A stretch of 64,000 nucleotides of DNA, taken from Sphingorhabdus sp. Alg239-R122 (GTDB taxonomy: Bacteria > Pseudomonadota > Alphaproteobacteria > Sphingomonadales > Sphingomonadaceae). This document shows positions 57,945-64,000 of the stretch, piece after piece; the stretch's first letter is position 1, and each line of letters begins with the position of its first letter. The notes beneath the pieces are model-generated. The model did not search any database and had not been told where the DNA came from. It was given only the letters and a program-made list of their open reading frames with translations. The stretch lies in assembly GCF_900537065.1 (NCBI RefSeq), contig NZ_UNRC01000001.1, positions 62,001 through 126,000 of the forward strand, read 5' to 3'. The position numbers and the translations under genes were made by a program.

Positions 57945-59320
57945 TGGCGATTGAACTGAAAATGCCTGCCCTTTCGCCCACCATGGAAGAGGGCACATTG
58001 GCCAAATGGCTGGTCAAGCAAGGCGATACTGTATCGTCGGGTGACATTCTTGCCGAAATCGAAACTGACAAGGCGACGATGGAATTTGAAGCTGTGGATG
58101 AAGGTGAGATTACCCAAATCCTGGTTCCAGAAGGTACAGATGAAGTCAAAGTGGGCACGGTCATCGCCATGTTGGCCGGTGAGGATGAAGGCGACGGAGA
58201 TACGGAAAGTGCAACTGCGCCGGCTCCAAGTCCAGCACCTTCCGAGATTGAACAGGCACCAACCGAACCCGTGTCGGTTGCTTCACCGCCGCCGCCTGTC
58301 TCTCGCGCAAGCGATCCCGCAGTACCGGAAGGTACCGAAATGGTGGGTATTACCGTGCGTGAGGCATTGCGTGATGGCATGGCCGAAGAAATGCGCCGTG
58401 ATGAGCGCGTGTTTGTGATGGGTGAAGAGGTCGCCGAATATCAGGGCGCATATAAAGTTACGCAAGGGCTACTCGATGAATTCGGCCCCAAGCGCGTTAT
58501 TGACACGCCGATTACAGAATATGGTTTCGCTGGCGTTGGCGCAGGTGCCGCAATGGGCGGCCTCAGGCCCATTATAGAGTTCATGACATTCAACTTTGCG
58601 ATGCAGGCGATTGATCACATTATCAACAGCGCTGCGAAAACCAACTATATGTCCGGCGGCCAGATGCGTTGCCCGATTGTGTTTCGCGGCCCCAATGGGG
58701 CGGCGTCCCGTGTGGGGGCACAGCATAGCCAGAATTATGGACCATGGTATGCTTCCGTACCGGGCTTGATCGTTATTGCGCCTTATGACGCAGCGGACGC
58801 CAAAGGGCTTATGAAAGCAGCGATCCGTACCGAAGATCCTGTAGTTTTCCTTGAAAACGAGCTACTTTATGGCCGCAGCTTCGATATTCCTGACCTGGAT
58901 GATTATGTGCTGCCGATCGGCAAGGCACGTATCATGCGTGAAGGTAGTGATGTGACGATTGTCAGCTATTCTATAGGCGTGGGTCTGGCACTGGAAGCCG
59001 CTGACGCATTGGCGGGTGAGGGGATTGACGCTGAGGTAATTGATTTGCGCACCCTGCGGCCGCTGGATACGGAAACAGTGCTTGCCAGCCTCAAAAAAAC
59101 AAACCGGATGGTTGTGGCGGAAGAAGGTTGGCCAACCTGTTCAATTGCCTCGGAAATTATTGCAATAGCGATGGAGCAGGGCTTTGATGATCTGGATGCG
59201 CCGGTACTGCGTGTGACAGATGAAGATGTACCTCTGCCTTATGCAGCCAATCTGGAAAAAGACGCTTTGCTAAGCACACCGCAAATCATCGAAGCAGCGA
59301 AGAAAGTCTGCTATAAATAG
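57944..59320 (+). CDS. pdhB: pyruvate dehydrogenase E1 component subunit beta with lipoyl domain
   Basis: This 458-residue protein has an N-terminal lipoyl domain, residues 1-78, with the modified lysine K43 in [12 protein letters not shown] Pro/Ala linker follows at 80-125. The transketolase-like beta domain has [21 protein letters not shown] and a C-terminal transketolase domain. A lipoyl domain on E1-beta is a known alphaproteobacterial trait. The ATG overlaps the pdhA stop by one base. The E2 and E3 genes are not in this window. Confidence 0.97.
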   Translation: MAIELKMPALSPTMEEGTLAKWLVKQGDTVSSGDILAEIETDKATMEFEAVDEGEITQILVPEGTDEVKVGTVIAMLAGEDEGDGDTESATAPAPSPAPSEIEQAPTEPVSVASPPPPVSRASDPAVPEGTEMVGITVREALRDGMAEEMRRDERVFVMGEEVAEYQGAYKVTQGLLDEFGPKRVIDTPITEYGFAGVGAGAAMGGLRPIIEFMTFNFAMQAIDHIINSAAKTNYMSGGQMRCPIVFRGPNGAASRVGAQHSQNYGPWYASVPGLIVIAPYDAADAKGLMKAAIRTEDPVVFLENELLYGRSFDIPDLDDYVLPIGKARIMREGSDVTIVSYSIGVGLALEAADALAGEGIDAEVIDLRTLRPLDTETVLASLKKTNRMVVAEEGWPTCSIASEIIAIAMEQGFDDLDAPVLRVTDEDVPLPYAANLEKDALLSTPQIIEAAKKVCYK

Positions 59321-59323
59321 GAG

Positions 59324-59974
59324 CTATACCGCGCTGAAAACGTTGCAATCGGACTTTGGTGTACCATCGGCAACCAGACCGGCGTCAAGGTCGCGGGAAT
59401 CGCGCACGTTAAAAGCGGCTTCTTCGTAAATTGTGAAATCTTCAAGGAACATATCGCCAAAAATAGGTTTGTGCGTATAAGTCACTTCGACGAACATCAC
59501 GGCATCGCGGGAAGTCGCCTGTATTTCATTGCCCGTATTTCCCATCCCGATAAAAGAAGAGTCTGCGGTTCCGTTCTTGCCTTCAGCCCCATATTTGGAC
59601 GCAACATTTTTCGCACCTTTGCAGCGTTGCCAGGCAATTTGCTGGTTACCGTCTGCATCCTGCTCCAGACTGGAAATGATAATGCGTCCATTTTCCAGAA
59701 GGCCTAGTGAACCGGCCTGAATCTCCGCACCGGCGATAAGCTGTGCGACATCTGTTTCGAAAATCGTCTTGCTGACATCGTCGTTCAGCGTTGCGCCCAT
59801 ACGCGAAGCGTTGTCGGCAACTGAAACTGTTGTTTGCGCAAGCGCTGTTTTCTGCAAAGTCAGATATGCGACTTCAGAGCCATACATGCCCAGGCCAAGA
59901 AATATTGGCAGCGAATAGGCAAATTCGATAAGGGCCAGGCCGGATTTATCCTGCCATATCGACTTGAGTTTCAT
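59324..59974 (-). CDS. TadE-like pseudopilin protein
   Basis: ATG 59974 (MKLKSIWQDK) has AAGGTGA upstream and gives 216 residues. It shows the TadE-like hydrophobic N-terminus (DKSGLALIEFAYSLPIFLGLGMYGSEVAYL) with the Gly/Glu pattern of prepilin processing. A beta-rich C-terminal half follows. This is the third gene of a minus-strand trio with TadE and TadG. Secreted or membrane-anchored minor pseudopilin is inferred. Confidence 0.82.
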   Translation of the reverse strand: MKLKSIWQDKSGLALIEFAYSLPIFLGLGMYGSEVAYLTLQKTALAQTTVSVADNASRMGATLNDDVSKTIFETDVAQLIAGAEIQAGSLGLLENGRIIISSLEQDADGNQQIAWQRCKGAKNVASKYGAEGKNGTADSSFIGMGNTGNEIQATSRDAVMFVEVTYTHKPIFGDMFLEDFTIYEEAAFNVRDSRDLDAGLVADGTPKSDCNVFSAV

Positions 59975-60015
59975 GGTCACCTTATTTTTCATGATATGAA
60001 TTGTGCCCTTCTGTA

Positions 60016-60627
60016 TCATGTGCAAAGCCTTGTTACAGTTGCAGAACCTTCCTCACCATATGGCTGGTTGCGTAAAACTGTTTCAGCCACGACGGTCTTT
60101 TTGCCGTCAATTCCGATCATGCTGTAAAGCGGAAAGAGGCTCTGATATTCTGCGGTTACGGTGTACAGAACAATGTCATTGGGGCCGCCAATGCCCTCCT
60201 TGCCGACATCGCTGTCCCATTGGCCATTCCCATTTTCATCAGAAAAGCATTCGCCCGGATCATACACGCCATTTTTGACACCATTGATATCTGCTTCGTC
60301 TTCAAATGCTTCAGGGCGATCAATATCGGTAAATTCGAAATAACTTTTACGCTCAAAGCTAACAGTGGCACTTGGCGTGATTGTCGCGACACGGTTTTCC
60401 ACCAGCCTGTCAATTGATGTCAGGGTTGATGTCGCGCTTTCCAGTGTTGAAAGCCTGGCGGATTCAAGTACTGCGCCTTTCAGCACGCTTTGCATATACA
60501 CAGTATGTCCCAGGTCGAACGAACCGATGAGCAGCATTAGAAATGTGGGGGCCACAATTCCGAATTCGACTACTGTTGCACCTCTTTTGTCGCTGTGCAG
60601 TGCTTTCTTTTTATGTAAACTGATCAT
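60016..60627 (-). CDS. TadE-family pilus assembly protein with Ca-binding-like loop
   Basis: This 203-residue protein has the TadE start KRGATVVEFGIVAPTFLMLLIGSFD, with the Glu typical of prepilin peptidase substrates. Near residue 135 a loop DENGNGQWDSD looks like a calcium-binding DxNxNGxxD repeat. The ATG overlaps the TadG stop by four bases (ATGA). Predicted minor pseudopilin. Confidence 0.82.
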   Translation of the reverse strand: MISLHKKKALHSDKRGATVVEFGIVAPTFLMLLIGSFDLGHTVYMQSVLKGAVLESARLSTLESATSTLTSIDRLVENRVATITPSATVSFERKSYFEFTDIDRPEAFEDEADINGVKNGVYDPGECFSDENGNGQWDSDVGKEGIGGPNDIVLYTVTAEYQSLFPLYSMIGIDGKKTVVAETVLRNQPYGEEGSATVTRLCT

Positions 60628-62435
60628 CTTGCAAGCCTCAATGCCGCAACATTTTCGGCAATATCATCAAAGTTCTGGTTAAGTTCTGCTGCACTGGATG
60701 ATGCAAATGCACTATCTGCGCTGGCACATGTATCCAGTGTATCTGGAATGCCATTGCCATTTGCGTCACCAGCGGTGCCGACGCCAAAAGCAATCACCCA
60801 AAGTCGTATGCCTTTTGCCTTCACAGCTTCGCATATGGCGAGAAAGCGTGATTCTGATCGAGCTTCCTGAGCAGTTTCAATTCCTGATGAACTTGTTGAA
60901 GTTGACATACCGGTCACACGTCCGTCGTGGCGTTCAATACCATACATTCCATACAAGCTGTTGCCGTTATCGTTCAGGCCGTCCGTCATAAATATAAAGT
61001 GACGGGACACATATCCGTTATTTGGTGGCGTTGCGCGCACATTGCTGGAAAAGATTCCATCAGGCGAACTCAGCCGAGCCCCCCAGAGCAAACCTACGTC
61101 ATGATATGTGCCGCCGCCGGTAGAAAGGCCATCGGCATAATTATCAAACTGTGTCTCGGTCATGACAGCCAGCTTCTGTGCCGCTGCGGGGCAGTTGTCC
61201 TGCGGATATGAAGCTGATGTTGAACTGGTTGTGTTCAAATTGCGATAGAATGTGATGTCAGGCCAATAAGGCTTCCATTTACTCGCATCAGTTCCGTTCG
61301 GAAGGTCGTCGATGTTGAGATCCCAGGGCGTGGCTCCGGAATCGGATGTTATGCGGTTGTTGATAGCATTATACGACCATGAGGCGCCGGGAGAAGTTTC
61401 CCGTTCTTCAATACACCCTGCCCATGTATATGTACTCGATGTACGGTTTGTAGGATCTGCGACACCTGCGAATGTCTTGTACACGGAGGTATCAAGTGAT
61501 CGCTGGGAATATGTTGTCTGTGTTGTGTCATACTCTGCGTGAATATCGTCCCATACACAATCACCGGAACTCGCTTCGTAACGGCCATAGATACGTTTTC
61601 CGTGCCACACGCCAGAATATGCGCTGCAGTCATTCGTATAAACGTAATAATCGCTCCTGTAATGTTCTACAGTCTCTTCGGGAATGGTAATGGTTTCACG
61701 CAGGGCTGATTGGTAGTTATGTGAATCAGCAATCCAGCTCTGGTCAAGCAGTCGGCCCACATTCACAGTCTGGACATAGGGCACAAATGCATAACGGATG
61801 CGGGCATTGCTGTTTTGCGCCGCAATATCGACAGTATCATAGAAATTTTTCATGGCATTTTTCAGTGATGTGATCCGCTGGTCCGCCGTAGATACTCCGG
61901 ATTTCTGGCTACCGTCGGAATTCCATGCCATCGACCCCGTGACATCGAGCACCATGGTGATGTCACTGTTCGATACCTCATAAATTGCGCCGCAGGTCGC
62001 ACTGAGCTGTAGTTCATCAACTCCGAACATATGCATGATGGCGGTTGGTAAAGTTACGGTTGCCCGCGCTTTATACTCGGTGTCACTGAAACTGCCGTCA
62101 TCCTCGGCGATGCGCGTGATCTGGCTATCTGTCGTGCTCATATAATCGGATGGAAAGTTGGCACGAAAAAAGTTACCTGCCACTGCATCGGCCTGGCTTG
62201 CGCGGTCGGGATCGTCCAGGGTTTTACGCCCCGCCAGTGCACCGGCATCACAGGCCTGTTGTAGCTTTGTCTTGGTCATATAACCGCGGCTCGTGTCGAC
62301 ACCGCCGCCTATCATGGCAGCCAATGGAAGCAGGCCAGCCGCCACCATGGGCAGCACATTACCGCGCCTGTCGTGCAGCAATGTCGTCAGCGCACCCCTA
62401 TAGCGGATTTCATCTTCCGTTTTTGAATGTGTCAT
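60624..62435 (-). CDS. TadG-like VWA-domain pilus assembly protein
   Basis: This 603-residue protein has an N-terminal membrane anchor (RGNVLPMVAAGLLPLAAMIGGGVDTSRG) of the TadG/TadE type. A VWA domain follows, with MIDAS MVLDVTGSMAWNS. Near the C-terminus, GDANGNGIPDTLDTC is a thrombospondin-type-3-like calcium motif inside the VWA region. Several Cys pairs suggest export. No other tad genes (secretin, ATPase, TadB/C) are in this window. Confidence 0.85.
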   Translation of the reverse strand: MTHSKTEDEIRYRGALTTLLHDRRGNVLPMVAAGLLPLAAMIGGGVDTSRGYMTKTKLQQACDAGALAGRKTLDDPDRASQADAVAGNFFRANFPSDYMSTTDSQITRIAEDDGSFSDTEYKARATVTLPTAIMHMFGVDELQLSATCGAIYEVSNSDITMVLDVTGSMAWNSDGSQKSGVSTADQRITSLKNAMKNFYDTVDIAAQNSNARIRYAFVPYVQTVNVGRLLDQSWIADSHNYQSALRETITIPEETVEHYRSDYYVYTNDCSAYSGVWHGKRIYGRYEASSGDCVWDDIHAEYDTTQTTYSQRSLDTSVYKTFAGVADPTNRTSSTYTWAGCIEERETSPGASWSYNAINNRITSDSGATPWDLNIDDLPNGTDASKWKPYWPDITFYRNLNTTSSTSASYPQDNCPAAAQKLAVMTETQFDNYADGLSTGGGTYHDVGLLWGARLSSPDGIFSSNVRATPPNNGYVSRHFIFMTDGLNDNGNSLYGMYGIERHDGRVTGMSTSTSSSGIETAQEARSESRFLAICEAVKAKGIRLWVIAFGVGTAGDANGNGIPDTLDTCASADSAFASSSAAELNQNFDDIAENVAALRLAR

Positions 62436-62577
62436 CGCTTGGCTGGTCCCTGTTAAATTGCAGTTTTCACATGCATAGGGGGCGGTTCTAGGGAAAATTG
62501 GTAAACGGATTTCGAAACTTGATGGTTAATGTGATCTTTACCTTGATAGCGCCCGGAATTTCCCCGAAGGCTATGGC

Positions 62578-63255
62578 ATGCACGTGCCCGAAACAGAGTT
62601 AACACCGCTGCAGAGGTTGTTGTTCGCATATGCGCCGGCAAAACACCGCGCTGTCTATGGTGCCATTTTCGCATTGGATAATCGCTGTGCCGCGATTCTG
62701 CGTGGCACGAATGAGGTAATGCTGGGACAAATGCGTCTTGCATGGTGGCGTGACGCCATAGGCAAACCAGCGACTGACAGACCACAAGGTGACCCTGTGC
62801 TTGGAGCTTTGTCCGGCATGGAGAAACAGGGGCTTGACCTTGATGCGCTCGTTCCAGTCATCAATGCATGGGAACTATTGCTCGTAAATGAAGAACTTAC
62901 GCACGAGCAACTTGGCGATTACGCTGCGCAGCGCGGCGGGACGATATTCAGTGTTCTGAACAGGCATATTGTGAATGAAGCTTGCGTTGAGCAAATCAGC
63001 CAGGTCGGGAGCTTTTGGGCATTATGGGACCTGGCTCGTCATTCGATTGATGACGGTATGCGCAGAGGATTGATGGACAGACTGCAAACCGAACAGGCCG
63101 CGAATGCTGGACTGAAATTACCACGCAGCTTGCGGCCTTTGTCGATACTGAAAAAACTGGCTGACAGGGATCTCCGGAAAGGCAGTGTGGATGAACCAAT
63201 CATGCGGCCAGCAACGGCCGCACAAATAATCTGGCACGGTGTCACTGGCTTGTGA
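62578..63255 (+). CDS. squalene/phytoene-synthase-family protein, likely non-catalytic
   Basis: This 225-residue protein is short for a phytoene synthase. It has the family start RLLFAYAPAKHRAVYGAIFAL and LGQMRLAWWRDAI, but the Asp-rich motifs (DxxxD) needed for prenyl diphosphate binding are not seen. This form resembles the NDUFAF6-type group, whose members act in complex I assembly rather than carotenoid synthesis. Divergent from the TadG gene by 142 bases. Confidence 0.8.
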   Translation: MHVPETELTPLQRLLFAYAPAKHRAVYGAIFALDNRCAAILRGTNEVMLGQMRLAWWRDAIGKPATDRPQGDPVLGALSGMEKQGLDLDALVPVINAWELLLVNEELTHEQLGDYAAQRGGTIFSVLNRHIVNEACVEQISQVGSFWALWDLARHSIDDGMRRGLMDRLQTEQAANAGLKLPRSLRPLSILKKLADRDLRKGSVDEPIMRPATAAQIIWHGVTGL

Positions 63256-63284
63256 TATAACCATATTCCTGAAGGGGAATGGTT

Positions 63285-63749
63285 ATGACACGGATATTGG
63301 CGGGCGGCCTTGGGGCTATCATGCTAATCACGGCGGGCTGGTTTTTCTGGATCGGACAGGCCGATACGCAGGTCGAGATTCCCGCGCCTCCGCCGGAACC
63401 GATTGATGCGCCGCCCGCGGAGCCTGAATTACCCGAGGCTGATGTATCCGGCCTGAAGGGTCCTACACCGCCGAAAGCCACGGAACTGACCCGCGAGCAA
63501 CGCCGTTTTGCGCGCTATGACCGCAATTTCGACAAGCGCATTACCCGGACGGAAATGCTGAGCAGCCGGACCAAGGATTTCAAAAAGCTGGATGTGGATG
63601 GCAATAACCTGCTGACATTTGAAGAATGGGCTGTATCAACATCAAGACGGTTTGAAAAAGCGGACCGCAACGGCAATGGCGAACTGAATGCGGCGGAATT
63701 TGCAACCACCAAACAGAAACGGCGGAAGAAACCGGCTTGCAAGTGTTAG
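63285..63749 (+). CDS. EF-hand domain protein with N-terminal membrane anchor
   Basis: ATG 63285 has GAAGGGGA upstream; ATG 63279 is too close to that site. The 154-residue protein has an N-terminal membrane anchor (ILAGGLGAIMLITAGWFFWIG) and a Pro/Glu linker. It then has about three EF-hand-like loops: RYDRNFDKRITRTEM, KLDVDGNNLLTFEEW and KADRNGNGELNAAEF. Predicted periplasmic calcium binder. trmFO follows convergently. Confidence 0.88.
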   Translation: MTRILAGGLGAIMLITAGWFFWIGQADTQVEIPAPPPEPIDAPPAEPELPEADVSGLKGPTPPKATELTREQRRFARYDRNFDKRITRTEMLSSRTKDFKKLDVDGNNLLTFEEWAVSTSRRFEKADRNGNGELNAAEFATTKQKRRKKPACKC

Positions 63750-63772
63750 CGTGGGTTCGTAGCTGTGTAGTG

Positions 63773-64000
63773 CTACGCGGCCTTATGGCTTTCAATCCAC
63801 TGCTGCAAATCCGTACGGGCGCGTGACGTCATTGCTTCTTTGCGCTGTTTCTTATGCACTTTTTCCTGCAGGGGGGCGAACAGGCCGAAATTGATATTCA
63901 TGGGCTGATAGTGGCTGGCGTCCGCATCGCCGGTGATATGAGCCAGCAGCGCGCCCAAAGCGGTTGTTTGCGGCGGCAGAGGTAAGGTTTCACCGCGCAG
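63773..64000 (-). CDS. trmFO: TrmFO tRNA methyltransferase, partial (C-terminus only)
   Basis: Only the last 75 residues are in the window; the 5' end lies beyond 64000. The segment [13 protein letters not shown], then [15 protein letters not shown] and a basic [16 protein letters not shown] tail, is the characteristic end of TrmFO, the FAD/folate-dependent enzyme making m5U54 in tRNA. No stop codon interrupts the frame up to the window edge. Confidence 0.88.
   Translation of the reverse strand: MRGETLPLPPQTTALGALLAHITGDADASHYQPMNINFGLFAPLQEKVHKKQRKEAMTSRARTDLQQWIESHKAA

Noticed and set aside
63750-63772. Terminator between the EF-hand gene and trmFO
   Set aside because: CGTAGC and GCTACG can pair over eight bases, but there is no T-run on either strand and the stem runs into trmFO coding sequence.

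Overview
This window looks like a chromosomal segment of a moderate-GC alphaproteobacterium, most likely a member of the Sphingomonadales. The call rests on gene content and order: an F0 operon with a split b/b' pair, a pyruvate dehydrogenase E1-beta carrying its own lipoyl domain, DUF4170 and DOMON-like proteins, and the run radC-purB-lapA-pyrF-trpF-trpB-trpA-accD-folC. Nearly all of it is core chromosome. I found no rRNA, tRNA, CRISPR array, insertion sequence, integrase or phage block.

Layout. 1-3.2 kb: an MFS exporter cut by the left edge, then a DUF885 lipoprotein. 3.2-5.7 kb: a TPR/aspartyl-hydroxylase gene, an AT-rich pocket with a doubtful small ORF, and an unrecognised 279-residue protein. 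5.7-10.0 kb: uvrD, rsmD, rluB and a lone receiver protein. 10.1-11.8 kb: an AmpG-like permease meeting folC tail to tail. 11.8-19.9 kb: nine minus-strand genes for folate, fatty-acid, tryptophan, pyrimidine and purine synthesis, with radC at the upstream end. 20-23.9 kb: the ydbH-ynbE-ydbL envelope module and a clear terminator. 24-26.7 kb: the F0 ATP synthase operon. 26.8-33.5 kb: uvrC, recO, leuB, metZ, apaG, a LysR regulator and a GNAT enzyme. 33.5-37.0 kb: PilZ, tyrS, DOMON-like and NamZ-like genes.

37.0-40.6 kb holds a VWA protein and a MoxR ATPase, normally neighbours, split by an opposing soluble chemotaxis receptor. 40.7-47.2 kb is a minus-strand block, yqeY-lipoprotein-dnaG-rpoD-GNAT plus a hypothetical gene, resembling a macromolecular-synthesis operon. 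47.3-52.8 kb has carA, a small unknown gene fused by a TAATG junction to carB, and greA with a bidirectional terminator. 52.9-54.8 kb has DUF4170 and a four-gene membrane-anchor operon reminiscent of E. coli yqjDEK. 55-59.3 kb: eno, an FtsB-like gene, pdhA and pdhB. 59.3-62.4 kb: three Tad-type pseudopilin/VWA genes without the rest of a tad locus. 62.6-64 kb: a squalene/phytoene-synthase-like protein, an EF-hand protein and the 3' end of trmFO.

The most interesting items are the 279-residue protein with Cys-His motifs, the small gene wedged between carA and carB, the Ca-binding-like motifs in the Tad trio, the split MoxR/VWA pair, the C(UUCG)G hairpin after atpE, and the nested inverted repeats upstream of eno. 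All functional calls are from reading translations and motifs; no database search was run.
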